Source of the DNA: Candidatus Kuenenia stuttgartensis
GTDB lineage: Bacteria; Planctomycetota; GCA-002687715; CAIWVZ01
Length of the DNA: 64,000 nt
Reading direction: 5' to 3'
Assembly (NCBI GenBank): GCA_945860915.1
Contig: CAMARR010000008.1
Coordinates: 1-64,000, forward strand
This document shows positions 18,607 through 27,213 of the stretch, one piece after another. Each line of letters opens with the position of its first letter. Position 1 is the first letter of the stretch. The notes beneath the pieces are model-generated. The model was not told where the DNA came from. It was given only the letters and a program-made list of their open reading frames with translations, and did not search any database. Both the position numbers and the translations under genes were made by a program.

Positions 18607-19311
18607 ATGCACCATAAGTTGCTTCTATTGGCCATCGCTCCATTCGCGATTGGCTGCGCCTCGACGGACCAAGAAACTGAGCGAGACCGCCGACTGTCAA
18701 ATTCGGTTCGCGATCAGGGTCGCCGGGAGGAAATGCACCGCCGCGTTGACGAGCGGATGGACGCTCTAGCTGGCCAGCTGCGTCGCGAAATGCACCAAAT
18801 GGTGGACGAAATGGCAGATGGCCGACGCCGTCCGGGTGGGCAGCAGATGGTTTTCGAGACTTCAGATGGCCGAAATCGGGCAGCTGAAGGTGTCCCCCGC
18901 GGGCGCATCGTGGAGGGCCCCGCCGCTCCGACCCGTCCGATCCCGCCCAACGCGCCCGGTTCGACCGAACCGCGCCCCCGCGCCACCCGCACAGGTCGAG
19001 CGATGGAATTGAACCCGAACCGTGCGGCCCCTACATCGCGTCCTGCGGGTAGCCGCGTAGTCCGCAGGATTAGCGAAGGTGACGGAGCCGATGGTGTCGA
19101 TCAAATTGAAGTCGACGGCCTCGATTTTAAGGTCATCCTCGACCGCGCCCGCCGAGAGGTTGAGCGCGGGGAGGGGGTAATCGAGGTTGCGCCACACGAG
19201 GGAGGCTCCGGAGCCGAATTCCGACGACTCGAGATCGGCCATGGCCCAATGGAGGTCGTGCCGGGACAAACGCCTGAATCGCGCCCGATGATTCGTCGCC
19301 GCGTCCAATGA
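18607..19311 (+). CDS. putative lipoprotein, Arg/Glu-rich, unknown function
   Basis: The 234-residue product has a lipoprotein signal (MHHKLLLLAIAPFAIGC, Cys17). A charged helical segment follows (residues 25-70, DRRLSNSVRDQGRREEMHRR), likely coiled coil, then a Pro/Arg-rich low-complexity middle and a short folded-looking C-terminal part with VDQIEVDGLDFKVIL. GTGGGGA lies eight bases ahead of the ATG as ribosome site. It starts 24 bases after accA and may be co-transcribed. I recognise no family. Confidence 0.72.
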   Translation: MHHKLLLLAIAPFAIGCASTDQETERDRRLSNSVRDQGRREEMHRRVDERMDALAGQLRREMHQMVDEMADGRRRPGGQQMVFETSDGRNRAAEGVPRGRIVEGPAAPTRPIPPNAPGSTEPRPRATRTGRAMELNPNRAAPTSRPAGSRVVRRISEGDGADGVDQIEVDGLDFKVILDRARREVERGEGVIEVAPHEGGSGAEFRRLEIGHGPMEVVPGQTPESRPMIRRRVQ

Positions 19312-19358
19312 TCAGATGATCCCGTCCGTAGGTTGGCTAACCCCATGTTGGCCTGCCC

Positions 19359-19598
19359 ATGACTTGTGATCGCTTTCGGAAACTGCTGCCTCTCCACGCA
19401 GGGGATGAACTCAATCCGCGCGAAGCGCAGTTTCTGGAGGGCCACCTGTCTTCATGCTCGCTTTGCCAACTTCGGCTGATTGAATTCCGAGCCTCGCGGT
19501 CACTTTTTCGCCAAGTTTCAAAGACCGCGTTGCTGCGTCCCTCATGGCTGGCGCTTCGTGGAGTGGATTCTCCGGAGAGCCGTACTTCGCTGAGATAG
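19359..19598 (+). CDS. small zinc-finger (anti-sigma-factor-like) protein
   Basis: The 79-residue product starts MTCDRFRKLLPLHAGDELNP and contains HLSSCSLCQ, the HxxxCxxC zinc motif of anti-sigma factors (zf-HC2), with the typical preceding helix (EAQFLEGHL). Family members usually hold an ECF sigma factor inactive. No sigma-factor gene is next to it, and there is no membrane segment. It may therefore be an orphan regulator or a domain used in another way. It lies between a lipoprotein gene and a PDZ-protein gene. The ATG has no strong ribosome site. Confidence 0.65.
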   Translation: MTCDRFRKLLPLHAGDELNPREAQFLEGHLSSCSLCQLRLIEFRASRSLFRQVSKTALLRPSWLALRGVDSPESRTSLR

Positions 19599-19628
19599 GT
19601 TCCCCGTTTCGGGGATGGGAGACACACC

Positions 19629-20672
19629 ATGCGTTCATTGACTATTTCAATGCTGGTTCTTGTCGCATCGCTCGCGGCGCAGGATTCGCGACCAGTCACG
19701 GACTCTGGCAGAATTGCATCTAGCATCTCGATGCTCGACTCCGAGTTCTACGACGCTCGAACGTCGGCGATGGACCAGTTGCGAGCCGCTGGCGAATCGG
19801 CCCGCCCCCAGCTTGAGAAGGCCTCGAAAGACCTCGCCTTGTCGCTGGAAGCGCGCGGCCGAGCCGATGCGCTATTGAAGGACCTCGACGCCAAGAAATC
19901 TGGAATCCGCACCACCCCAATCTCCCCAGTCTCGCCAGAGGCGCCTGAGGGAGTCGTACCTGAGATTCAGGACAACTCGATCACATCTTCGAGTACTTCG
20001 ATGTTCATGGGGCCGGATGGAACTGTCGAAGTCAAGAAGGACAAGTCTGGAATTCGAGTTACGGTCAAGCCTCGCGATGGGGGAATGACGGTCTATCAGG
20101 CCGATGACATTGAGACCTTCAAGAAGCAGCATCCCGAGGTCTATGAAAAGTACAAGTCGATGGGGCTCGATGGATCGAACAACAGGCTCGGGCCCATTGT
20201 GCGGAAACATGGTGGCATCCCGCTCCCCGAAAGTCGCTTTGGGGTTTGGCGAAACCACTTAGGCGAAATCAAGATTCCGGACATGCCCCCAGTCGATGGT
20301 GCTGAAATCGAGCGGGTGATTCGCGAGCGCCTGAACGGCACCGAGCGCGGCGGAGAGCTTTGGGGTCGGGGACCTCAGGCCGAAGGGGTCACGGGTCGCC
20401 AGCTAGGCGTGGTCGTTGAGAAGGTTCCGAACCTTGTGAGTCGCCACCTCAAGCTCGCAGGAGTTGGAGTCGTCGTTGTCGAGGTCGTGCCCAATTCCAT
20501 CGCGCAGAAACTCGGCGTTCAGGACGACGACATCATCAAGTCCGTGGATGGGGTCGTTATCTATGATGTCGATGGCATCAGAAAAGCAATGAATCCCAAG
20601 ACGACGGATAAGCCATCGGGCGCCAATCCCGCGCTAGAGATCATCCGTAATGGCGATGTGATCAAGCTCTGA
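19629..20672 (+). CDS. secreted PDZ-domain protein
   Basis: The 347-residue product has an N-terminal signal peptide (MRSLTISMLVLVASLAAQDS, cleavage probably after LAA) and a C-terminal PDZ domain from about 245 to 347, with VVEVVPNSIAQKLGVQDDDI and VDGIRKAM. A short helical region precedes a Pro-rich linker near 95-110. No protease domain is visible. It is therefore a periplasmic binding or adaptor protein rather than an HtrA enzyme. GGGAGA upstream of the ATG is a good ribosome site. It follows the zinc-finger gene by 30 bases and may share its transcript. Confidence 0.78.
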   Translation: MRSLTISMLVLVASLAAQDSRPVTDSGRIASSISMLDSEFYDARTSAMDQLRAAGESARPQLEKASKDLALSLEARGRADALLKDLDAKKSGIRTTPISPVSPEAPEGVVPEIQDNSITSSSTSMFMGPDGTVEVKKDKSGIRVTVKPRDGGMTVYQADDIETFKKQHPEVYEKYKSMGLDGSNNRLGPIVRKHGGIPLPESRFGVWRNHLGEIKIPDMPPVDGAEIERVIRERLNGTERGGELWGRGPQAEGVTGRQLGVVVEKVPNLVSRHLKLAGVGVVVVEVVPNSIAQKLGVQDDDIIKSVDGVVIYDVDGIRKAMNPKTTDKPSGANPALEIIRNGDVIKL

Positions 20673-20726
20673 TTTGAAGGTTTCTTGCCGTAGGGCCAAT
20701 GGCGGGACGCGTTATCGTGTCTCACC

Positions 20727-21776
20727 ATGGCCCCTCGCATTACAGAACTCACTCATGATTCCGCGCGTGAGCTGGTTCTCGCCGCGGGCCTTCCTGAGTA
20801 TCGCGCGAAGCAACTCTTTAATTGGGTGTTCGCGAAGGGAGTCCTCGACGTAGGTCGCATGCGGAATCTCCCGTCGGCTTTCCGCACTCACCTCGAGACC
20901 GTCTTTGATGTCGGACCTCCGAAGGTGCGCGCCATCGAATCCGATCGTCAATCAACTACCGAGAAGTTCCTCTTCGATGTAGGGGCCGGCGAAAGCGTCG
21001 AAGCCGTCCTCATCATGGAAGGTGACCGCAGCACGATCTGCCTCTCGACGCAGGTGGGATGCCCGGTCAAATGTGGTTTTTGCGCGTCAGGCCTGTTCGG
21101 ACTGAAGCGCAATCTGACTCGCGGTGAGATTCTCGACCAGTACCTCGCGATTCGAACGAGGGCCGCAGAGCTGGGGCGGCCGATCACGAATGCCGTGGTG
21201 ATGGGGATGGGCGAGCCCATGCTCAACATTCCGAATCTACTTCCGGCCCTTGAAACGATGAATGATCCGGAAGGCTGCGGTCTCGGAGCGCGCCACATCA
21301 CGGTGTCGACTGTAGGTGTCAAGAAGGGCGTCGAGCGATTCACGGAAGAACCGCGCCAATACACGCTCGCCTTTAGCTTGCATGCGCCGAATGATGCATT
21401 GCGCGCGGAAATCGTGCCGTTTCCCGCCGCGATGACCTGCGCGGAAATCGTGGATGCCGCCCGAAATTATCTCGAGGCTAAGGGGCGCGAGGTGACGTTC
21501 GAATACGTGCTGTTGGACGAAGTTAACTCAAGGCCATCGCACGCCCGCGAACTGGCCGAGTTACTTCAGGATGTTCGCGGCACCGTTAACCTCATTCCAT
21601 TCAATGCGGTTGATGAACAGCCATTTCGCCGACCGCCCGATCACGTGATTGACCTCTTTGCGGAGGACTTGCGCTACCGTGGACTCAAGGTGACAGTGCG
21701 CAAGCGCAAAGGACATGACATCGCCGCCGCGTGCGGTCAGTTGAGACTCCGCAATATGCCGATCGTCGGCAGTTAG
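20727..21776 (+). CDS. rlmN: dual-specificity 23S rRNA/tRNA adenine-C2 methyltransferase
   Basis: RlmN is a radical-SAM enzyme that methylates C2 of A2503 in 23S rRNA and A37 in some tRNAs. The 349-residue protein has the CxxxCxxC cluster motif (CPVKCGFC), the RlmN glycine motif GMGEPMLN, and the C-terminal catalytic Cys in IAAACGQLR. The N-terminal accessory domain ([11 protein letters not shown]) is normal. Its stop shares TTAG with the convergent clpX. The gene stands apart from the upstream PDZ gene by 54 bases. Confidence 0.95.
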   Translation: MAPRITELTHDSARELVLAAGLPEYRAKQLFNWVFAKGVLDVGRMRNLPSAFRTHLETVFDVGPPKVRAIESDRQSTTEKFLFDVGAGESVEAVLIMEGDRSTICLSTQVGCPVKCGFCASGLFGLKRNLTRGEILDQYLAIRTRAAELGRPITNAVVMGMGEPMLNIPNLLPALETMNDPEGCGLGARHITVSTVGVKKGVERFTEEPRQYTLAFSLHAPNDALRAEIVPFPAAMTCAEIVDAARNYLEAKGREVTFEYVLLDEVNSRPSHARELAELLQDVRGTVNLIPFNAVDEQPFRRPPDHVIDLFAEDLRYRGLKVTVRKRKGHDIAAACGQLRLRNMPIVGS

Positions 21777-23104
21777 GCGGGGCGGGCTTCGGTTGCTGCA
21801 TCGCTGACCGAATCTGAACCGGTAGCATCGTCGCCCTTGCGGCGCGAGACCTTGCGGGCTTTGAGGACCTTCTCGCCCTTCACGTGCTCTTCAGTCACGG
21901 CGTATTCTGCTCCGCGTCCGACTTCCGGGAGCGTGAAGATCGCATCGCGCAGGAGCGTTTCCATGATGGCGCGAAGTCCGCGGACGCCGGTCTTGCGCGT
22001 GATGGCTTTGCGGCAGATTTCCGAAAGCGCGCTGTCGGTGAGTTTGAGCGTGGCGCCTTCGAGCTCAAAGATCGCCTGAAACTGTTTGACGAGGGCGTTG
22101 CGCGGTTCGGTCAAAACGCGCTTAAGGTCCGCTTCGCCGAGTGGATCGAGGACCGCGATTACGGGGAGTCGACCTAGGAATTCGGGAATCATCCCGAACT
22201 GGACGAAGTCTTCGGTCTCGACTTTGTGGAACAACGCCGAGGTCACTTCCTGCGATGTCCCTACGGTCACTTCGTCGAAGCCGATGCGCGACTTGCCAAC
22301 ACGGCGCGAGATGATCTCTTCGAGTCCGACGAACGTTCCGCCGCAAATGAAGAGGATGTTCGAGGTGTCGATTGGAATGTACTGTTGCTCAGGGTGCTTG
22401 CGGCCCCCCTGAGGAGGCACATTGGAGACAGTGCCTTCGAGCATCTTGAGCAGCGATTGTTGGACGCCTTCGCCGGACACGTCGCGGGTGATCGATACGT
22501 TGCCGGTGGTGCGGGCGATCTTGTCAATTTCGTCGACGAAGATGATGCCGCGTTGCGCACGTTCAATATCGAACTCCGCAGCTTGCAGGAGCTTCAGAAG
22601 GAGGTTCTCGACGTCCTCTCCGACGTAGCCCGCTTCCGTCAGGGTGGTGGCATCGCCGATCGCGAACGGCACATCGAGGAGTTTTGCGAGCGAGCGAGCG
22701 ATGAGCGTCTTGCCCGAGCCGGTGGGGCCTACCAGCAAGATGTTGCTTTTTTCGATCTCGACGTCGCCCTTCTTTTTGGGGCCCTGTGCGATGCGCTGAT
22801 AGTGGTGGTAAACCGAGACTGCGATCGAGCGCTTTGCCTCGTCCTGCCCGATCACATACTGATCGAGGTGGTCAACGATCTTGCGAGGCGAAGGAACTTC
22901 AAATGTCTTGGATGTCGCGGCAGTTGCAGTTGTTGCTTTACCGCCCGTCGACTTGCGTCGATCTTCCGAGACGATGGTGTTGCATATTTCGATGCAATCA
23001 CTGCAGATATTGACCCCCGGAGGGCCGGCCACCATGTTGCGAACACGGTGACGCGGCTTCTGACAGAACGTGCAAAGTTCGTCGCGTCCCTCCGATTTGG
23101 CCAT
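21773..23104 (-). CDS. clpX: ATP-dependent Clp protease ATP-binding subunit ClpX
   Basis: ClpX unfolds substrates and feeds them to ClpP. The 443-residue protein has the N-terminal four-Cys zinc domain (C11, C14, C34, C37), Walker A GPTGSGKT at 126-133, Walker [10 protein letters not shown], the pore loop GYVGED and the sensor region EFLGRLPVI. It starts three bases after the clpP stop and is the last gene of tig-clpP-clpX, the classic order. It ends with a charged tail rich in Ser/Asp that is not conserved in the family. It is convergent with rlmN. Confidence 0.97.
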   Translation of the reverse strand: MAKSEGRDELCTFCQKPRHRVRNMVAGPPGVNICSDCIEICNTIVSEDRRKSTGGKATTATAATSKTFEVPSPRKIVDHLDQYVIGQDEAKRSIAVSVYHHYQRIAQGPKKKGDVEIEKSNILLVGPTGSGKTLIARSLAKLLDVPFAIGDATTLTEAGYVGEDVENLLLKLLQAAEFDIERAQRGIIFVDEIDKIARTTGNVSITRDVSGEGVQQSLLKMLEGTVSNVPPQGGRKHPEQQYIPIDTSNILFICGGTFVGLEEIISRRVGKSRIGFDEVTVGTSQEVTSALFHKVETEDFVQFGMIPEFLGRLPVIAVLDPLGEADLKRVLTEPRNALVKQFQAIFELEGATLKLTDSALSEICRKAITRKTGVRGLRAIMETLLRDAIFTLPEVGRGAEYAVTEEHVKGEKVLKARKVSRRKGDDATGSDSVSDAATEARPA

Positions 23105-23107
23105 CGA

Positions 23108-23710
23108 TCAGACCTTGGTCGGGTCCACAACGTGATCGATGATCCCGAGTTCCTTCGCTTCCACGGCCGACATGAAGTGGTCGCGGTCAGTGAGGCGCTC
23201 GATCTGTTCGATCGGCTTGCCGGCGTGGGTTGCGAGGATCTGGTTCAGTCGCTTCTTTAGGCGGAGGATTTCTTCGGCCTGAATCTGGATGTCCGACGCA
23301 GTGCCCTGCGCGCCGCCCCACGGCTGGTGAATCATGATGCGCGCGTTGTTGAGCGCGTAGCGCTTACCTGGTGTACCGGCTGCGAGGAGGACGGCGCCCA
23401 TCGATGCCGCCTGTCCGATGCAATAGGTAGCGACCGGGCACTTCACGAATTGCATCGTGTCGTAGATCGCGAGACCCGCAGTGACGCTGCCACCGGGGGA
23501 GTTGATGTACATCGAGATCTCGCGATTCTGGTCCTTACCGAGGAACAGAAGCTGCGCGACGACGGCGTTCGCGAATCCGTCATCAATTCCCGCCCCGACG
23601 AAAACGATCCGGTCTTCGAGAAGCCGGCTGTAGATGTCCATCGACCGCTCGCCGCGGCCGGTTCTCTCGATCACGTATGGGACGTAGTAGTTGGCCTTCT
23701 CGACGCTCAT
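23108..23710 (-). CDS. clpP: ATP-dependent Clp protease proteolytic subunit
   Basis: ClpP forms the tetradecameric serine-protease chamber that works with ClpX. The 200-residue protein has Ser103 in GQAASMGA, His128 in [10 protein letters not shown] and Asp177 in LTDRDHF, the complete triad. The N-terminal [20 protein letters not shown] is the usual loop region. AAGGGAGAACGAAGG upstream of the ATG gives a strong ribosome site. It lies between tig and clpX on one strand. Confidence 0.97.
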   Translation of the reverse strand: MSVEKANYYVPYVIERTGRGERSMDIYSRLLEDRIVFVGAGIDDGFANAVVAQLLFLGKDQNREISMYINSPGGSVTAGLAIYDTMQFVKCPVATYCIGQAASMGAVLLAAGTPGKRYALNNARIMIHQPWGGAQGTASDIQIQAEEILRLKKRLNQILATHAGKPIEQIERLTDRDHFMSAVEAKELGIIDHVVDPTKV

Positions 23711-23756
23711 CCTTCGTTCTCCCTTTTTGAGGCCGGTCGTGCCCGGCCAACGTCAC

Positions 23757-25043
23757 CTACTTATCGGAGATCTGCGCGTGCTCCCGAAGCAAAGCCAAGA
23801 CCTTGCGTTCGATGACGGTTGCCCGCAGTTGGGGCAGCAATTGTCGCTCTTCGTAGTACGAGCGAACCTCTGACATGCTTGCGCCCGTCTCGCGTGCGAC
23901 CTTTTCCATCTCTTTGGCGATATCATCTTCGAGCGCGAAGATTTTTTCCTTCTTCGCGATGCGTTCGATGATGAGCCATGCGCGCGCCTCGCGCTCGATA
24001 CTCTTTCGCATCGCGGCAGTGGTTTCTTCGAGCGCTTGAGAGGCTTCCTGGGCTGGCTTTCCAGCCATCATCAGTTCGTAGGTCGCTTGTTGGCGGCGTT
24101 GGGCGAGGGCCCGATCGATAGGGCCCTGGGCCATGTCGAAGGTGGCCTGGTCGACGAGCGCGTCGACCAGTTTCGTGTCGACTTCGGCGTCGGCTTGCTG
24201 GTCGCGACGCTCTTCGAGGCGTTTCCTAACGTCCGCTCGGAGAGCGTCGACCGATTCGAGGTTGAACTCTTTCGCGAAGGCTTCGTCGAGAGCAGCAGGG
24301 TCAACCTTCGAGACATCGGAAATCGTCATCTCAATGGTCGTAGCGCGCGAGGTGGAGCCGGCCTCGTGATGCCCGTGTCCGTGGCCCTCAAGCGTCACTT
24401 TGTCGCCGGCCTTGCGGCCTTGCAGCGCAGCTTCAAGACCGTGCACGTGGTACTCGCCGAATTCTTGCGTGGCGGCATCGACGCTCATGGCGTCTGTCGA
24501 CCAGACGGGGAGGCCGTCAAGGAGCGCCTTGACGGAAGCCGTCACGCGGTCGCCCTTCTCGAATGCGGCGCCCGCGATGACGTTGAATGTTCCCTTGTTC
24601 TTGCGCAGGTCCATGACAACGCGATCGATATCCGCTTCTTCGACAGACTTGCGGACGCGTTCGACCTTGATGCCTTTGTAGTCGGGTGGATCAAAGGTCG
24701 GCTTGACCTCAATGTGAACGGTAAAGGAGAGTTCCTTGCCGCGTTCTGCAGGTGCGAGCTCCGACTTGAGCTCGGGCTCTGTCACGATCTCAAGCTTCTG
24801 CTCGCGGAGGATCTCCCCGAGGGAACTCTCGACGACCTTATTGGCCACGTCTTTGGCCACACCCTCACCGAAACGCTTCTCGAGCATTGCGAGGGGAACC
24901 TTGCCTTGCCTGAATCCCGGAAGCGCGACTTGGCCGCGCAAGGACTCGTAGGCATGGTTGATTTCAGCATCCACGCGATCAGCGGGGATGGTGACCGTAA
25001 CTTCCTTCTTGCAGGACCCGAGGTCCGCGATCTTGGTGTCCAT
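23757..25043 (-). CDS. tig: trigger factor, ribosome-associated chaperone
   Basis: Trigger factor binds the ribosome exit site and shields nascent chains. From the ATG at 25043 it has 428 residues. The N-terminal ribosome-binding domain has the signature LPGFRQGKVP (usually GFRxGKxP). A PPIase-like FKBP domain follows near 150-245, then the helical C-terminal arms. The FKBP region carries an unusual His-rich loop (GHGHGHHEAG), which could bind metal. The frame extends upstream to 25070, but the ATG matches the family start (MDTKIADLGSCKKEVTVTIP). It is the first gene of tig-clpP-clpX. Confidence 0.94.
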   Translation of the reverse strand: MDTKIADLGSCKKEVTVTIPADRVDAEINHAYESLRGQVALPGFRQGKVPLAMLEKRFGEGVAKDVANKVVESSLGEILREQKLEIVTEPELKSELAPAERGKELSFTVHIEVKPTFDPPDYKGIKVERVRKSVEEADIDRVVMDLRKNKGTFNVIAGAAFEKGDRVTASVKALLDGLPVWSTDAMSVDAATQEFGEYHVHGLEAALQGRKAGDKVTLEGHGHGHHEAGSTSRATTIEMTISDVSKVDPAALDEAFAKEFNLESVDALRADVRKRLEERRDQQADAEVDTKLVDALVDQATFDMAQGPIDRALAQRRQQATYELMMAGKPAQEASQALEETTAAMRKSIEREARAWLIIERIAKKEKIFALEDDIAKEMEKVARETGASMSEVRSYYEERQLLPQLRATVIERKVLALLREHAQISDK

Positions 25044-25109
25044 CAGTGAATCCGTCCGGTCGAGCCCCAAGGGCTCGGGCCGGGACGTTAAGCCTCACAG
25101 CGGACTGAA

Positions 25110-25766
25110 TCAAGCCGTATCGAGCACGTCTCTAGATATCGTCGTCTCGTCGGTGATCACGGTGGAAAGTCCGAGGGCACCCTTGAAGTTGGCCCCGGCG
25201 AGGTTCGCACCTGAGAAGTCGGCCCGGGCCACGTTCGCTCCCGAAAAATCGCACTGTGTGAGGTCGGCCAGGGTGAAGATGGCGTCGGCGAGATTCGCCC
25301 CCGCAAACGAGCTCCCGGCGGCCACGATTCCATGGAATAGCGCGTGGCGTCCGTCGAGTCCGTTGCACTTGACTGCCTTCATGTCGGTGCCTTCGAAATT
25401 GGCACGCTCAGCGTTTGCGCCGGTGAGGTCGGCTCCATCGAGTTTGCATTCCGACCAGTTCGCTTTGTAGAGCTTCGCATTCTTGACGGAAGCCTCAGAC
25501 AGGTCGGCCTCGATGAACACCGTTTCGCTCATGTTGCAGTTGTCGAGGTTGGTTCGCTCAAGTCGCGAGCGCGAGAGGTTCGCCTTCTTGAAGTCCATTC
25601 CGGCGAAGTCGCATTCGGTGAACGGGACGTTGACGCCACCGTAGTAATAGACGTCTTGAATGACATCTTCACGCCATTTCGCCTTTTCCGCATCAGGGAT
25701 GTGGCGGAAGCAAGACTGCGACCAATAGACGGGCGAACGCGGGCATTGTGGGCAGGTGACGAGCAT
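25110..25766 (-). CDS. pentapeptide-repeat protein
   Basis: The 218-residue product contains runs of the A(D/N)LxX pentapeptide, for example ANLSRSRLERTNLDNCNM, GADLTGANAERANFEGTDM and GANVARADFSGANLAGANF. They predict a right-handed quadrilateral beta-helix from about 55 to 205. The N-terminus has CPQCPRSPVYWSQSC, a Cys-rich segment, and a short helical part. Pentapeptide proteins range from DNA-gyrase-protecting mimics to proteins of unknown role. No drug-resistance context is present. It stands alone between tig and pepP. The fold is confident, the role unknown. Confidence 0.85.
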   Translation of the reverse strand: MLVTCPQCPRSPVYWSQSCFRHIPDAEKAKWREDVIQDVYYYGGVNVPFTECDFAGMDFKKANLSRSRLERTNLDNCNMSETVFIEADLSEASVKNAKLYKANWSECKLDGADLTGANAERANFEGTDMKAVKCNGLDGRHALFHGIVAAGSSFAGANLADAIFTLADLTQCDFSGANVARADFSGANLAGANFKGALGLSTVITDETTISRDVLDTA

Positions 25767-25863
25767 GGTTGAAATAGGCGCCTTGTGCAGTCAAGCCTAG
25801 CGTGAAGACATGGGGGACGCGAACGCTTTGGCTGATACACTTCGACAAGTGAGGGAGTGGCTC

Positions 25864-27213
25864 ATGAATCCAGAGATTTACGCCGAACGCCGTGGTCGCC
25901 TCATAAAGGCCTGTCCCGATGGGGTTGCCGTGTTCTTCTCCACCCCCGAATCGATTCGAAACGGCGATGTCCACAACCCTTACAAGCCTGACTCGGACAT
26001 CTGGTATCTCTCGGGGATGCCGGAGCCGGAGACGGTTCTGGTGGTTAGACCCGACGCCCCGCACGCGACTCTGTTCGTGCGCTCGAGGGACCGCGCCCGC
26101 GAAACGTGGACTGGGCGCCGAATGGGCCCGGAAGGCGCCGTTTCTCTGCTCGGGGTCGATCAGGCATTCCCCATCGCGGACTTGAGCAAGGAGCTCGCCA
26201 AACTCGTCGAGGGCTACCGCCGGATCTACACGGCACTTGGACGGAATAGTGAGGCCGATAGGGCCGTGATTTCACTCATCGTTTCGACAAGGACCATGGG
26301 TCGGCGGGCGGGCATTTGGCCAACAGACATTTGTGACGTCTCGCCCCATCTCGGCGAGATTCGACTTCACAAGACAGCCCGTGAAGTCGATTGCATGCGC
26401 AAATCGGCGTCGATCACATCGAGTGCCCACCTTGCCGCCATGCGCTCGGTGGATCCTGGGATGAACGAGGGGCATGTGCAAGCCGTCGTCGAATATGTCT
26501 TTCGCGCGAGTGGCTCCGAGCGCGTGGGATATCCGTCGATCGTGGGCGCGGGTCGCAACGCGACGATTTTACATTACGTTGAGAACAATGCACCCATTTT
26601 GGATGGAGACCTTGTTCTGGTTGATGCCGGTTGTGAAGTAGAAGGCTACACGGCGGACATCACGAGGACGTTTCCGGCGAACGGCAAGTGGTCGGCGGAG
26701 CAGCGCGCGCTTTACGACATCGTTCTTGATGCTCAGCTTCGCGCGATCAGGCTCTGCAAGGCGGGTGTACCTTTCATCGATATTCACGACGAGGCGGTTC
26801 GAGCCCTTGTCGAAGGGTTAATCAAGATTGGGTTCATCACGGAAACGAGAGACGCTGCGATAGCCGCAGGTTCGTACACGCGCTGGTACATGCACCGCAC
26901 CAGTCATTGGCTTGGTCTCGATGTTCACGACGTGGGTCGCTACATGGACGACCGTGATTCACGCAAGCTCGCCCCGGGGCAGGTGCTGACCGTCGAACCC
27001 GGGCTCTACGTGGCGGAAGATGATGATTCAGTCGAGCCTCGCTGGCGTGGAATCGGGATTCGTATTGAAGACGACGTCCTCGTGACCGAAGGCGAACCCG
27101 AGGTCCTGACCCACGGAGTGCCGAAGGATCCTGACGTTATCTCGCAGGAGTGGCTGAGACGATTGGAACTTCCGCCGCTCGGGGGGGCCGTGCCTCAGAT
27201 CACGCGGACGTAG
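25864..27213 (+). CDS. pepP: Xaa-Pro aminopeptidase
   Basis: This enzyme removes N-terminal residues preceding proline. The 449-residue product has the aminopeptidase-P N-terminal domain (PDGVAVFFSTPESIRNGD) and a creatinase/pita-bread catalytic domain with the dinuclear metal ligands: Asp in LVDAGCEVEGYTADIT, His in HWLGLDVHD, Glu in TVEPGLY and Glu in IRIEDDV. The frame is open to an ATG at 25810, but the ATG at 25864 has AGGGAG at proper spacing and fits the family N-terminus. Its last 19 bases overlap the end of the convergent ThyX-like gene. Confidence 0.92.
   Translation: MNPEIYAERRGRLIKACPDGVAVFFSTPESIRNGDVHNPYKPDSDIWYLSGMPEPETVLVVRPDAPHATLFVRSRDRARETWTGRRMGPEGAVSLLGVDQAFPIADLSKELAKLVEGYRRIYTALGRNSEADRAVISLIVSTRTMGRRAGIWPTDICDVSPHLGEIRLHKTAREVDCMRKSASITSSAHLAAMRSVDPGMNEGHVQAVVEYVFRASGSERVGYPSIVGAGRNATILHYVENNAPILDGDLVLVDAGCEVEGYTADITRTFPANGKWSAEQRALYDIVLDAQLRAIRLCKAGVPFIDIHDEAVRALVEGLIKIGFITETRDAAIAAGSYTRWYMHRTSHWLGLDVHDVGRYMDDRDSRKLAPGQVLTVEPGLYVAEDDDSVEPRWRGIGIRIEDDVLVTEGEPEVLTHGVPKDPDVISQEWLRRLELPPLGGAVPQITRT

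Noticed and set aside
22226-23260. 344-residue ORF on the plus strand opposite clpX
   Set aside because: It lies wholly antisense to clpX and the end of clpP, whose motifs are unmistakable. Such shadow frames are common in GC-rich DNA.
24036-25049. 337-residue ORF opposite tig
   Set aside because: Antisense to the trigger factor gene, no recognisable motif.
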